NCBI GenBank assembly: GCA_017619755.1
Contig: JAFZRU010000018.1
Span: 1-64,000 of the forward strand
DNA: 64,000 nt
Direction of reading: 5' to 3'
Source: Prevotella sp.
Lineage (GTDB): Bacteria > Bacteroidota > Bacteroidia > Bacteroidales > Bacteroidaceae
This document shows positions 33,842 to 43,050 of this stretch, piece by piece. The stretch's first letter is position 1; every line of letters begins with the position of its first letter. The notes beneath the pieces are model-generated. The model saw only the letters and a list, made by a program, of their open reading frames with translations. It did not search any database and was not told the DNA's origin. The translations under genes were made by a program, and so were the position numbers.

Positions 33842-33871
33842 CAAAGATAACACTATTTTTCCGATTGGCAA
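33842..33871 (-). promoter_or_regulatory. Promoter of the two-gene secreted-protein unit
   Basis: TTG (33871-33869), 19 nt, then TATCTTTG (33849-33842) on the minus strand: a full match to the Bacteroidota consensus, 29 nt upstream of the ATG. Confidence 0.65.
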
Positions 33872-33938
33872 TGAAAAATCAAAAGAGAGTTGCCAAAAAG
33901 GTGATTGTGGGCGATGAAGAAACAAACGTGAACTGATG

Positions 33939-35120
33939 TTATGTGTCATGGTTCACCATGGTTGCCACGCAGGAGTCCGACCAGACGTTTTCGGCGGTCT
34001 CTATCATGTCTATGATGGTGTAGATGGGCAGGATGATGCCCAAAACGGCGATGGGCGCACCTATCCCTGACATCAGCGAGAGGGTGAGGAAATAACAGCC
34101 CATGGGAACACCGGCGTTCCCTACGGCGGAGATGACGGAAATGAACATCCAAAGGAGGATAGTGCCCATGGTGATGGGCGTCCCTCCGTTCTGCATGACA
34201 AAGAGCGAGGTGACGAGGATGAAGGCGGCACAGCCGTTCATATTGATGGTGGTGCAGATGGGTAGCACGAAGCGAGCCACGTTTTTCCTTATGCCGAGGC
34301 GGCTTTCCGCTGTCTCCATGGTGACGGGGAGCGTGGCAGCACTGCTCTTGGTGAAGAGGGCCATCAGCACGGCCGGCATCATCTTGCTCAAAACATAGAT
34401 GGGGTTCTGGCCTCTTGCCAACAGGAAGAGAGGAAGTACGACAAAGAACTGGATGACATTGCCACCCAACACCACCAAGACGTATTTGCCGATGGAGCTG
34501 GCCACCACACCCGCCGACACCTGTGCCGACAGTTGGGCGGAGAAGGCGACGATGCCCAGGGGAAGTGTCCATATCAGGCAACGGATGAGCAGGTGGAGCA
34601 ATTCCTGAAGACCCAACAGCCCCTTCACGATCACAGCTTTGTTCTCCGACTCCGGCAGTTTGGACAGGCCCATGCCGATGACAAAGGCCAGAAGGAGCAG
34701 CGAGAGGACGTTCCCTTCCAAGAAGGGTTTGACGATGTTGTTGGGAATGATGTTGATGATATGTTCGGCATACGACATCTGGGGAGCTTCGACTGCCTCG
34801 CCACTCTGAGTGATGGCTTCCATTGGCAAGTTGCCGGGTGCGATTAGCACATAGAGCAGGGCGCCTACGGCAGCAGCGGCGAAAGTGGTGAGCAGCGTGT
34901 AGGTCAGTGTGCGTCCGAAGATTTTCCCATAGCCTTTAGAACCGAAGGTGGTCAGGGTGGTGATGATGGCCAGTACGATGGTGGGCACCGCGAGCAACTG
35001 GAAGAGCCGGGTATAGACCGTGGCCAAGAATGTCATCAGTTGGTCGAGCCAGGAGATGCCGAACAGCCCTAACACGGCTCCGATGCCGAGTGCTCCTATC
35101 CAGATGATGGTTCTTTTCAT
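33939..35120 (-). CDS. Dicarboxylate/amino acid:cation symporter (DAACS/GltP family)
   Basis: Start at MKRTIIWIGALGIGAVLG (393 residues) is supported by AGGA five nt upstream; an in-frame Met 39 nt earlier is the alternative. About eight helices and two re-entrant hairpins are expected. Diagnostic motifs are SSAATLPVTMETAESRLGI (serine-rich hairpin HP1), INMNGCAAFILV (NMDG-type motif in TM7) and GNAGVPMGCYFLTLSLMSGIGAP (HP2). The family imports glutamate, aspartate, serine, threonine or C4-dicarboxylates with sodium or protons. The gene lies 70 nt downstream of the DUF3857 gene and may be co-transcribed with it. Confidence 0.93.
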   Translation of the reverse strand: MKRTIIWIGALGIGAVLGLFGISWLDQLMTFLATVYTRLFQLLAVPTIVLAIITTLTTFGSKGYGKIFGRTLTYTLLTTFAAAAVGALLYVLIAPGNLPMEAITQSGEAVEAPQMSYAEHIINIIPNNIVKPFLEGNVLSLLLLAFVIGMGLSKLPESENKAVIVKGLLGLQELLHLLIRCLIWTLPLGIVAFSAQLSAQVSAGVVASSIGKYVLVVLGGNVIQFFVVLPLFLLARGQNPIYVLSKMMPAVLMALFTKSSAATLPVTMETAESRLGIRKNVARFVLPICTTINMNGCAAFILVTSLFVMQNGGTPITMGTILLWMFISVISAVGNAGVPMGCYFLTLSLMSGIGAPIAVLGIILPIYTIIDMIETAENVWSDSCVATMVNHDT

Positions 35121-35190
35121 ACGTCCTAAAAGGGTGACGGCCTCTTGACTGAGCGTCAAGAGAGCCGTCAGAAATGCCCCTGTTGTGTTG

Positions 35191-37167
35191 TTATTTCTTT
35201 TTAATGATCAGTTGCTCGCTGGTATATTTCGAGAGCATGTCGAAGATTTGGCGCAATTCAGGATAGTTTTTCTCCGGGTGGGAGATTTTGTTGATGTTGA
35301 CCTGGCTGGACATCTGAACACGTCCCTCGATGAAAGAGGTGAGGATACGCCCTTCGATGCCCTTGTCGGGAGTGGTGATGGCGGTGTTTCTGGGTTCGCC
35401 GTCCATCACATACCCTTCGGGCAGGGTGATGGTGATGATGATGCGTTCACTGCCGATGTGGGGGAACTCCGCCGGCATCTTCCTTGTCTCAGCGGTGAAG
35501 GGGTTCTCGATCATCTTGTCGGGGAACGGACAGATGCTGATTTGGCCATCAGTCACCTGGCCCTTTTTGGTGTAGTCGGACTCCTCTGTTTCACCTCCCT
35601 CGTTGCGAACGGTCTTCTTGCCGGAGAGCGTGCCGTCGGTGGAGAGTTTGGCGTCGATGATGGTGACCTTCTCCGATTTCGAGGCATACTGCAGGTTCAC
35701 CCACTCGCTCTTCTTGTCCTTCTGCACTAATCGTGCTTTCTCCACCAGCAGCGCGTCCGGCAGTACGTTCAGCCAACCGTTCTTGTTCGAAGCGTCAAGA
35801 TACATGTTCCCACCCGAAGGCATGATGACGCCCACGAGGAATGTCGAGAGCTTCCGAATGGAGGGGAAGTTGTAGGGCAACTGTCCCAGGTCGCGCGTCC
35901 TGAGCATCACGGGGGCAGCCTTGAGTCCTACGTCGTGTAACGACTGGATGAGCAGCAGGTTGATGTCGGCATTCGAGCCACTGCCTTTTTTCAGTGTCTC
36001 GGAAGTTAATGCTGGGCTCAACTCGTACTTGCCATTCCATTTCACCTTGCTCATCACCAATTTATACACCTCCGCCACACGCTCGCGGAGGTTGGCCTTC
36101 TCTTCTATTTTGGCCTCTTTCAATTCGTTGGCCAACGGACTGTGGTCGTTCAGGTGAATACCCAAATCGTCGGAGTTGAGAATCATCTCGTCTATCTGGT
36201 CCCATGTCTTGGCATAATCCATCTGCGCCATGCCGGGCAGGCGATACTGCTTCAGTTCGGCAGTGATGCCGGCACAATAGTCCTGGGCGTTCCACACATA
36301 GTCGTCCTTCGGCAAGCCCATCAGGTTGCGACCCACATAGACATAGTGGTTGGTGGTGACTGACATGGGATTGGCCAAGGGGTCGCTCACCACCTTGAAT
36401 TTCAAAGAACCGGCAGTACAGGTATAGGTCAGGCGCTGGATGCCGTGGTCCTCGATGTTGAATATCAGGTAACTGGGAATGTTCATGTCCAACTTGGCAT
36501 AGACCACGGGGATCTCGCATTGGGCAAACCAGTCGTGCAACTCCCAGAAGATTTGGCTGTGGATGTTGTACTCGTATTCTATCACGGTGCCTTCCTTCAC
36601 GTTGGGTACGGTGAACTCCATCAGGTAGTTTTGTTCGTCAATCTTCTTGTTGACGATGTCGCTTTTCTTCAAGGAGGTCTTCACCACCTTGCCGCCCTCC
36701 ATGTTGAAGGCGGTGGCTTTGATGTCCTCCACGTTCTCGTCGGCGTCAGTGCCAAAGATGCCTTCCATCATTGCACCAGACTCCCCCTCGAAATAAGAAT
36801 CGGAACTGCCACCGGGTTTGGGAAGGGCGAAGCCCGTGGCTTTCAAGCCGCCGATGTTATTGCCTACCGACATGTTCCTCTGATAAGGAACGACCACCTT
36901 GGCAAACCTGGCTCCACTGGGTTTCAACACCTTGATGCGGCACTTCTCTCGATAGTCAGCCAGATAACTGGTGGTCTGTATGGTGTATTCCACATCGGTC
37001 AGTCGGCAAAGCACCACGGCCTCTGCGTCAGGCTCTGCCTCATAGACCTTCATCTCCATCTCTTCCTTGGTGGGCTTGCCGAACTTCATGTTCACATCGT
37101 TCTGTGCTGTCGCCGTCATAAAGGGCCAGAACAGCAGAACAAACAGTTTGAATACGTCTTGTCTCAT
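35191..37167 (-). CDS. DUF3857 / transglutaminase-like secreted protein
   Basis: The 658-residue protein begins with a signal peptide (MRQDVFKLFVLLFWPFMTATAQ). Residues about 45-210 match DUF3857 (AVVLCRLTDVEYTIQTTSYLADYREKCRIKVLK, and TVPNVKEGTVIEYEYNIHS). A transglutaminase-like region follows (about 330-440): RERVAEVYKLVMSKVKWNGKYELSP, GSGSNADINLLLIQSLHDVGLKAAPVMLRTRD. In active transglutaminases a Cys stands where GSGSNAD has Asn/Ser, so catalysis is doubtful, as in many members of this group. The C-terminal part is beta-rich. The family is widespread and uncharacterised in Bacteroidota. A consensus promoter lies about 490 nt upstream, and palindromic element copy 4 lies between promoter and gene. 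Confidence 0.88.
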   Translation of the reverse strand: MRQDVFKLFVLLFWPFMTATAQNDVNMKFGKPTKEEMEMKVYEAEPDAEAVVLCRLTDVEYTIQTTSYLADYREKCRIKVLKPSGARFAKVVVPYQRNMSVGNNIGGLKATGFALPKPGGSSDSYFEGESGAMMEGIFGTDADENVEDIKATAFNMEGGKVVKTSLKKSDIVNKKIDEQNYLMEFTVPNVKEGTVIEYEYNIHSQIFWELHDWFAQCEIPVVYAKLDMNIPSYLIFNIEDHGIQRLTYTCTAGSLKFKVVSDPLANPMSVTTNHYVYVGRNLMGLPKDDYVWNAQDYCAGITAELKQYRLPGMAQMDYAKTWDQIDEMILNSDDLGIHLNDHSPLANELKEAKIEEKANLRERVAEVYKLVMSKVKWNGKYELSPALTSETLKKGSGSNADINLLLIQSLHDVGLKAAPVMLRTRDLGQLPYNFPSIRKLSTFLVGVIMPSGGNMYLDASNKNGWLNVLPDALLVEKARLVQKDKKSEWVNLQYASKSEKVTIIDAKLSTDGTLSGKKTVRNEGGETEESDYTKKGQVTDGQISICPFPDKMIENPFTAETRKMPAEFPHIGSERIIITITLPEGYVMDGEPRNTAITTPDKGIEGRILTSFIEGRVQMSSQVNINKISHPEKNYPELRQIFDMLSKYTSEQLIIKKK

Positions 37168-37275
37168 TGTATTGAATTTTTAGTTGTTATTCTCACTTTG
37201 GTTACACTCGTTGATTATTCTAAAGGCACAGCCTCCCAATACTTCATCTGGTTTTCTATTTTTTCGAGCTGTTAG

Positions 37276-37566
37276 AATGGATTTTGGTGCAAAGACGGCC
37301 TGAAAATCGCGATTAAGCGAGAGCAGACGAAAACTTGTTTTCAGTATGCCGAGCAAGAGCGATTTATAAAAAGGCCAACGAGATACCAGCCCGGGGCAAC
37401 GCCCCGGGTAAATGAAGGAGTAGATTCCGCCCTGAAAGGGCAAAAGCCTTATAGATGTCATAATGCTTTTGCCCTTTCGGGGCGATTGTTGGCTCACTCT
37501 TTTCCCCAAGGCGTTGCCCCGGGCTAATTGCTTTTGGCCTTTCAGGCCGTTTTCATTCTTCCAGAT
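37276..37566. repeat. Nested palindromic element, copy 4 (with about 70-bp insert in left hairpin)
   Basis: Flanks and inner order follow copies 3 and 5. The left GGCCTGAAAGGCC hairpin is opened by an insert (about 37303-37371) that begins AAAATCGCGATTAAGCGAG, contains the hairpin GAAAACTTGTTTTC and ends GAGCGATTTAT. The same insert, reversed, sits in the right hairpin of copy 5. The element lies in the probable leader of the DUF3857 gene. Confidence 0.9.
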
Positions 37567-37653
37567 CGCTTTCTTTTGCCCAAATTGTAGATGTAAATCG
37601 TTGAGTGTCAACATAGTCGTTCTTCCGAAACTGGAATTGTGTCATATCGATGC

Positions 37654-37684
37654 AAAGATACGACAAAAATTCGTAACTTGCAAA
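37654..37684 (-). promoter_or_regulatory. Promoter upstream of palindromic element copy 4
   Basis: TTG, 20 nt, then TATCTTTG on the minus strand is a perfect fit to the Bacteroidota consensus. The next leftward gene is the DUF3857 gene about 490 nt away, with a palindromic element between. Position is accurate to about 1 nt. Confidence 0.6.
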
Positions 37685-37736
37685 GTTTATCGAAAAAATC
37701 ACCCTGCGATGATGGAAAAATGAGCACCAATGGAAA

Positions 37737-37759
37737 AAGACCCGTCACAGACGGGTCTT
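37737..37759 (-). terminator. Terminator hairpin overlapping the receptor stop codon
   Basis: Minus-strand AAGACCCGTC, loop TGT, GACGGGTCTT then TTTCC. The left arm encodes the last residues (KTR) of the outer-membrane receptor, and the stop codon begins in the loop, so the terminator overlaps the coding end. Confidence 0.8.
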
Positions 37760-40291
37760 CTCTTCGTTTCCGGCACCGGTGCCACGGTATTTCGAGCGTG
37801 TGGCGTTGAAATTATAGCTAAGGGTCAGTCCCACACACTGCGTATAGCTATAGATATCCTGGGCTGTCTTGCCAATGGCATAATAAGTGGTTACCTTGGT
37901 CTTGGCTGTGCGGAAAATGTCGTTGGCATACAGTGTTCCCGTTAACCTTCCTTGCAAGAAACTCTTTTGCAGTCGGGCGTTCATCGCGAAGTTGCTGCCA
38001 CGATACATGAAGCCCCAATGGTTGCTGCCTGAATAGCTCATTTGCAACAGTGCTTTCGTTGTCTCTCCAAAGACGAACCAGCTCTTCAGGTCGAAACTGA
38101 ACTCAGGCTTGTGCAATTTCTTCGGTGCGCCGTATTTCTCGGTATCGAACATCTGCTGATAGTAGTGCAGCGTGGCTGAGGGTTGCCAGAAACCAAATTT
38201 TGGTGATAAGACGAGTGTAGCATAGACACGATCCTGATGGTCGAAATTGTCTGGCTGGAAAATGCCTATTTCTTTCTCCTCGTCATACACATTGCCAACA
38301 TGGGTGAAGAAGTTGTTCTCACGAGTGAAACCTGTCATGAAGTTCAGCCACGAATAGGTCAGGTTGAAGTCGATGATCTGACGAACCGAAGGACGTAACA
38401 GTGGGTTACCACCCTCATAGAGCATGCGGCTGTCGTATATGACAATCGAACTCAACATATTATAGGGCGGACGGGTGATGCGCTTGGTGTAGCTCAACTG
38501 TACACCCCATTTGCCTTTTTGCCATGCTGCCGAGAGGTTGGGGAACCAATCGTTATAGGTGCGACTGGGCTCGGACTGCCAGACGCCAAACGAACTGTAA
38601 TTCGTAGAAACGTGCTCATAGCGCAGCCCTGCATTCAAGTGCCATTTTCCCAATTGCATCTCGTATTCGGCAAAACCGGCCACATTCTTTTCTTTCATCT
38701 CATTGTCGGCCTCAGGTATGATGTTCTCCTGATTGAAATTGCGGCCGTGGCTTTGTGTGGACGTCACCTCCGACCCACCACTCAACATGCCTTTCCAGAT
38801 GGGATAAGTCAGCACCAGTTTACCTGCCAGCATCGTGTTTTTCTCCGCGTTGATGGTGGTGATGGTACGGTCGCCCAGTTCTTGGCTGAACTCCAACTGG
38901 TCGAGGTGGTCCTCCGATTCACGCCGCAGGCATGTGGCGTTCAGGTCGATGCCTAAATTCCCCACCTTTCCATTGTAATAGGTGTTCAGTTCCCAGACCG
39001 GTTTGTCGAGTTCATCGGCAGCCGTTTCCAGGACGATGTCTCCGTAGAAGGCCCCGTTTTTCTGATAGTCCTGATTCATTTTTGTCTTCATGTGTGCAAA
39101 AAGACTTTTTTGCGACGAGAAACTCAGACCTACAGAATGGTCGGTGTTGAAATCGTAACTGAGGCCGGCCTTGTATTGAAAATTCGCCCAGCGACTTCTT
39201 AAGGGTAAATCTGCATGAATATCGAACATGTCCTTGCTGATGTGCAGTTCCTGCTTCAAGTCCTGGTCATTGCTGAAGTGCTCCCAGTCGAACGCCACGT
39301 TGGCAAAAGCCTCCAGTCCGCCGGTGCGATACTTCAGTGTCAAGTCGTCGTAGTTGTTCAACTTGTTGTTCTGCCAGGTCTGGCTGGTAGCCATCACGCT
39401 CAGTCCGTCGCCTTGTGTCTTGATCGTCTTGATGCGGATGACGGCGTCCACCTCGGCGTTGTACTGTGCTCCAGGGGCGGTGATGATGTCCACACTCTTG
39501 ATGTCCACCGACTTCAACAGCTTCAGTTCGTTGGTGTTCGTCACCTTCTTGTTGTTGATGTAAATCTCCGGCTCGCCCTTGGACAACACGTTGAACTTCC
39601 CGTCGTGTCCCTGCACCAACGGCATCATCGAGAGCAGGTCGTCGGCAGAGCCGACGTCGTGCAGGATGGAGTGTTGCACATCGACCGTCATTCCTCCTTG
39701 GGTCATTTTGTATTGCGGGATTTCACCCTTCACCGTGACTCCTTGCACCATGTAGGTCTCCGGCTTCATGGAGATGGTGCCCAATCTGCCCACAGGGGCG
39801 TTTCTCGTCACCGTCTGGTAGCCGATGAATGTCACCTTGACAATGAGGCGCTGCGGCGGGCAGGGGATGACGAAGTCGCCGTTCTCGTTGCTCACGCCGC
39901 CGGTGATGTAGGCCGAGTCGGCGGGCGTCAGCAGCGACACCGTGGCAAAGGGCAGTGGAAGGCCTTTCTCGTCCACGATGTGTCCTGAGACCTTGGTGTC
40001 CTCTTTCTGCACGCACTCGACGTAGATGTCGTTTTTCTCCGAGGTGACGCGGATGGGGTAGAAGCCCACCACTTGTTTCACGGCTTCCTTCACCGTGGCG
40101 TTTCTCAGCGTGGTGGTGACGGTGAAGTCTTCCAGTTCGTCGAAGATGAAGTTGATCTTGTAGCTGTCTTGGGCGTTGTCTATCCAGATGAGGGCCTCGG
40201 AGAGCGATGTGTTCTTGAAGGGGTGGGATAGTTGTTGTGCCCCTGCTGTCGTGGCGATGAGGCACAACAGGATGATATGGAATTGTCGCAT
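37745..40291 (-). CDS. TonB-dependent outer-membrane receptor with STN domain
   Basis: The 848-residue protein has a signal peptide (MRQFHIILLCLIATTAGA). Next come an STN domain (about 20-100: HPFKNTSLSEALIWIDN, NATVKEAVKQVVGFYPIRVTSEKNDIYVE), a CarboxypepD_reg-like domain (about 105-190: VSGHIVDEKGLPLPFATVSLL), a plug domain (about 195-300: YINNKKVTNTNELKLLKSVDIKSVDII) and a barrel of the OMP_b-brl_3 type. The STN domain, and the sigma and anti-sigma genes just upstream, fit the FecA-type scheme in which substrate binding at the receptor signals through the anti-sigma factor to induce its own operon. The substrate is unknown and no SusD-like lipoprotein is adjacent. Transcription ends at the hairpin overlapping the stop codon. 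Confidence 0.92.
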   Translation of the reverse strand: MRQFHIILLCLIATTAGAQQLSHPFKNTSLSEALIWIDNAQDSYKINFIFDELEDFTVTTTLRNATVKEAVKQVVGFYPIRVTSEKNDIYVECVQKEDTKVSGHIVDEKGLPLPFATVSLLTPADSAYITGGVSNENGDFVIPCPPQRLIVKVTFIGYQTVTRNAPVGRLGTISMKPETYMVQGVTVKGEIPQYKMTQGGMTVDVQHSILHDVGSADDLLSMMPLVQGHDGKFNVLSKGEPEIYINNKKVTNTNELKLLKSVDIKSVDIITAPGAQYNAEVDAVIRIKTIKTQGDGLSVMATSQTWQNNKLNNYDDLTLKYRTGGLEAFANVAFDWEHFSNDQDLKQELHISKDMFDIHADLPLRSRWANFQYKAGLSYDFNTDHSVGLSFSSQKSLFAHMKTKMNQDYQKNGAFYGDIVLETAADELDKPVWELNTYYNGKVGNLGIDLNATCLRRESEDHLDQLEFSQELGDRTITTINAEKNTMLAGKLVLTYPIWKGMLSGGSEVTSTQSHGRNFNQENIIPEADNEMKEKNVAGFAEYEMQLGKWHLNAGLRYEHVSTNYSSFGVWQSEPSRTYNDWFPNLSAAWQKGKWGVQLSYTKRITRPPYNMLSSIVIYDSRMLYEGGNPLLRPSVRQIIDFNLTYSWLNFMTGFTRENNFFTHVGNVYDEEKEIGIFQPDNFDHQDRVYATLVLSPKFGFWQPSATLHYYQQMFDTEKYGAPKKLHKPEFSFDLKSWFVFGETTKALLQMSYSGSNHWGFMYRGSNFAMNARLQKSFLQGRLTGTLYANDIFRTAKTKVTTYYAIGKTAQDIYSYTQCVGLTLSYNFNATRSKYRGTGAGNEEKTRL

Positions 40292-40301
40292 GGCTGTGGT
40301 C

Positions 40302-40889
40302 TTATTCGATGGTGATGGTGGCGTCGGAAAGTGTGAGGTGTACTTTCTCGAAGTGGTTGATGCGGTTGAGAATGTCCTGGATGGAGTCGTTGGCCTCCCA
40401 TTTCAGGTAGAAGCGGAGGGTGCGGGTGGCTTCGTTCTTGAACACCACTTTCACGCCGTAGTCCAGGCTGAGTTGCTGCATGATTTGTTGCAGCTCCACG
40501 TTGTTGAACTGCTGGTCTTGCCTGATGGTGTCTCTCTCCTCGACTGTCGGTGTGAGAGCGGGAACGTCCGCAGTGGCGGCCTCTTTCTGCACCATGGGCT
40601 TCTGTTGGTTTTCCACGGCGGCTTTCTTTTCTTCTCGTGCCTGTCTCAGGTGATGGATGGCGGCGTAGGTGATGCCGGAGAGAGCGGCGACGATGACGAG
40701 GATGGCCGCCCAGCGCACGGGCTGGTGTGTGCGCCGCCGGTTATGGCCATGGCGGCGGGCCTTGAACTGTTGCCACTCTTCATCCACGTCTGGCACGGGG
40801 ATGTGGCTTTCGTCGAGCATCTGGTCGAGTTGCTCGTCGCTGTATTGCTCGGGATGGAGCAGCATACGGATTTGCTTTTCGTTCTTCAT
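40302..40889 (-). CDS. Anti-sigma factor (FecR-like) with DUF4974-type domain
   Basis: The 195-residue protein has a cytoplasmic N-terminus (MKNEKQIRMLLHPEQYSDEQLDQMLDE), one transmembrane helix (WAAILVIVAALSGITYAAI, about 58-77) and a periplasmic part. The last about 70 residues (FNNVELQQIMQQLSLDYGVKVVFKNE to HLTLSDATITIE) resemble the DUF4974/STN fold, like the STN domain of the receptor encoded next. The central FecR sheet domain is absent, so the protein is shorter than usual FecR proteins. Its start overlaps the sigma factor stop by 4 nt and the receptor begins 10 nt after its stop. It should hold the sigma factor at the membrane until the receptor signals. Confidence 0.85.
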   Translation of the reverse strand: MKNEKQIRMLLHPEQYSDEQLDQMLDESHIPVPDVDEEWQQFKARRHGHNRRRTHQPVRWAAILVIVAALSGITYAAIHHLRQAREEKKAAVENQQKPMVQKEAATADVPALTPTVEERDTIRQDQQFNNVELQQIMQQLSLDYGVKVVFKNEATRTLRFYLKWEANDSIQDILNRINHFEKVHLTLSDATITIE

Positions 40890-41395
40890 GCTTTTCTGTT
40901 CTGTAAATGATGACGCAGTTTCCTCAGTCCTTGCACGATGTGTTTGTTGACGGCGGAGAGGCTGATGCCGAGTTGGCCGGAGATGTCCTTGTAGGATTGG
41001 TCATCGTCGTAGTGCATGCGGATGACGCGGGCTGTCTGTGGCGTGAGCCGTTCGTCGATGTATTGCCTGACCATCGTGGTCAGTTCATCATCCGATTTTC
41101 CAAGCCAAGGGTCGGTGTCTGCCAGCGTGCCGGCCAGTGCCAGGCGCTTCTCGGCCTCCCTGTGTCGTTGTTGTTGTGCAATGATGTTGAGGCAGTGGTT
41201 TCGGACACAAGTCAGGAGGAACGTCCGTTGCGACTCCTCGCGCAGCATGATGCTGCCATCCCACAGGCGGGCGAACACGTCTTGTACGGCGTCTTTCGCC
41301 TCGTCCGCATCGCCCAGCAGGATGTGGGCCGCCCTGTACATCCTGCCGTATTCGGAATGGAATAGTCGCTCAAACTGTTGTTCCTTGTCTTGCAT
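40886..41395 (-). CDS. ECF-family RNA polymerase sigma factor
   Basis: The 169-residue protein has sigma region 2 (FERLFHSEYGRMYRAAHILLGDADEAKDAVQDVFARLWDG) and region 4 with a helix-turn-helix (LTPQTARVIRMHYDDDQSYKDISGQLGISLSAVNKHIVQGLRKLRHHL), typical of Bacteroidota ECF sigma factors that pair with a FecR-like anti-sigma factor. A short linker (about 85-110) joins them. It is first in the sigma/anti-sigma/receptor operon. A -7 motif lies at 41477-41484. Confidence 0.95.
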   Translation of the reverse strand: MQDKEQQFERLFHSEYGRMYRAAHILLGDADEAKDAVQDVFARLWDGSIMLREESQRTFLLTCVRNHCLNIIAQQQRHREAEKRLALAGTLADTDPWLGKSDDELTTMVRQYIDERLTPQTARVIRMHYDDDQSYKDISGQLGISLSAVNKHIVQGLRKLRHHLQNRKA

Positions 41396-41476
41396 CTTTT
41401 TCTACTGTTTTTATCCCTTATACAAACAAGCATGGAGAATCATCACCCCCAAAAGATGTTTTTTTGGAATTTTCTG

Positions 41477-41484
41477 CAAATTTA
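41477..41484 (-). promoter_or_regulatory. -7 promoter motif of the sigma factor operon
   Basis: TAAATTTG on the minus strand about 82 nt upstream of the sigma-factor ATG. A TTG lies upstream at 15-nt spacing, shorter than ideal, so this may be a weak or self-regulated promoter. Confidence 0.45.
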
Positions 41485-41495
41485 GCAAACCAAAA

Positions 41496-41595
41496 ACGCC
41501 AAGAACCTGGTGCTGCTGTAGGGGTGGACTTTATGTCCATCCGCTCGCTCGTCAGGGCGAATGTTCGTGGCAGCGGATGCCGGTACTTGGTGTCG
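41496..41595. repeat. CCAAGAGG-family repeat, diverged copy
   Basis: Contains ACGCCAAGAACC at the left, GTAGGGGTGGACTTTATGTCC (hairpin GGAC/GTCC) and CGTCAGGGCGAATGTTCG in the middle, and GGTACTTGGTGT at the right. The middle is found reversed in 43051-43176 and diverged in 27597-27704. Confidence 0.6.
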
Positions 41596-41611
41596 GGACT
41601 ATATGAAGTGA

Positions 41612-42787
41612 TTATTCCGATAAAGACCCTTCATCCTCCTTGTCGGGAAAAATCTCTTTCATTTTTTCTTCCAATGTATTGTTTTCCAAATATTCTACCA
41701 ATTCGTCCAATTTTGATGATTTATTCACAAGAATATCACGGTTGTAACGGTAATGCTCCACTGTCCATTGCATGGCAAGCCTTTCCATCTCACGTGTCAG
41801 TTTTTTCACTTGATATGTTTGACCTATAATCAAGCATGCACACATATAAGCCGTTATTTCAGTGGGGGCATCCTCCAAATACTTGGCGTGGCATTCATCG
41901 ATTTCCAAAGTTAGTTCATCTGTTGATATGCACCATGCCATGGCATACTTGCCTGCATCTAAAGCATTGTCGGCAGACAATTTATGGTTAATATAATAAT
42001 CAGCGCACCAATAAGCGTCACCTCGATGATATATACAATCCTCCACGGTTTTCAATTCGTCCGCAGAACGGACACCACCCCCGGGTTTCTCCAATTTCTC
42101 TATTGTCTCGGCTGTCCTCTTCGCCTTCATCTTCTCATCAGCACCTTCATAATACTGCTGAAGATATTTGAGCTCGTCGATGTACTTTTCCGACCCTCTG
42201 CCATATAGTTGGTGGGTGAGGTCCAATGCACGCAATTGTATTTGAACAGCTTTTTTGTATTCATTCATTACGGCATAATTTTCCGCGGCATGAACAAGGA
42301 TAAGCATCAAGTCATGTTTGGAAAGTTCTATCTGGTCACTTATTTGCAACACCTCCTTGCTTTTTTCCAAAGCCTTTGAAGGATTACCAGCCATTGAATA
42401 ATAAAGCGAGAGATTATCAAGTATGATGGCATATTGTTCGGAAACAAGACCATTTTTCTTGTAAACATCCGACAACTGGCATAGGACATTGATGGCATCT
42501 TGTAACTGGTCATTGCGCATATAGCATTTTGCCAATAGTGCCATTGCATTCGTGTAATCAGGGTCGGTTTCTCCACCAAGATGTTTGTATATGGTAGCAC
42601 TTCTCATGAATAATTCAATTCCTGTGGAATAACTACCTTTCTCGGTGAGTATCTTTCTTCCTAAAGAATCTGCTTTCAAAGCATACTCACGATTCATCAT
42701 CTCTTCTGGAACATTGGCTTCATACTGAGCAAAAACACTACCAGAAGAGAAAATGATGAACATCAAAATCAAAACAAAATACTTCAT
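41612..42787 (-). CDS. Secreted TPR-repeat protein, unknown function
   Basis: Start at MKYFVLILMFIIFSSGSVFAQ gives 391 residues with a signal peptide. From about residue 35 to 215 the chain is built of helix pairs with TPR spacing (SATIYKHLGGETDPDYTNAMALLAKCYMRNDQLQDAINVLCQL; LSLYYSMAGNPSKALEKSKEVLQI; AAENYAVMNEYKKAVQIQLRALDL). TPR arrays bind partner proteins. The second half is helical without clear repeats and ends in an acidic tail (FPDKEDEGSLSE). No enzyme motif and no informative neighbour. A TATTTTTG motif just upstream near 42800 may be its promoter. Confidence 0.8.
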   Translation of the reverse strand: MKYFVLILMFIIFSSGSVFAQYEANVPEEMMNREYALKADSLGRKILTEKGSYSTGIELFMRSATIYKHLGGETDPDYTNAMALLAKCYMRNDQLQDAINVLCQLSDVYKKNGLVSEQYAIILDNLSLYYSMAGNPSKALEKSKEVLQISDQIELSKHDLMLILVHAAENYAVMNEYKKAVQIQLRALDLTHQLYGRGSEKYIDELKYLQQYYEGADEKMKAKRTAETIEKLEKPGGGVRSADELKTVEDCIYHRGDAYWCADYYINHKLSADNALDAGKYAMAWCISTDELTLEIDECHAKYLEDAPTEITAYMCACLIIGQTYQVKKLTREMERLAMQWTVEHYRYNRDILVNKSSKLDELVEYLENNTLEEKMKEIFPDKEDEGSLSE

Positions 42788-43050
42788 ATCTCTTTTTTTC
42801 ACAAAAATACTAATATTTTGCAATTACGAACCGTTGTTTAACATAGATTAACGCAAAAATGGATGTTTGAATCTGTTCCGAGATACAATTAAGGAGTGCC
42901 CTAACGGGCAGAACCAACGGTCGCGGATGCAAAGCAGACGCAACCACTAAAGACGTGGTCAAATCATACAAATCTGTTCAAATCAAACAAATCAAGCGAA
43001 CTTGTTTCTAAGAAACGTCATCATTTTTTAGAATTCTAACGAAATAGTCA

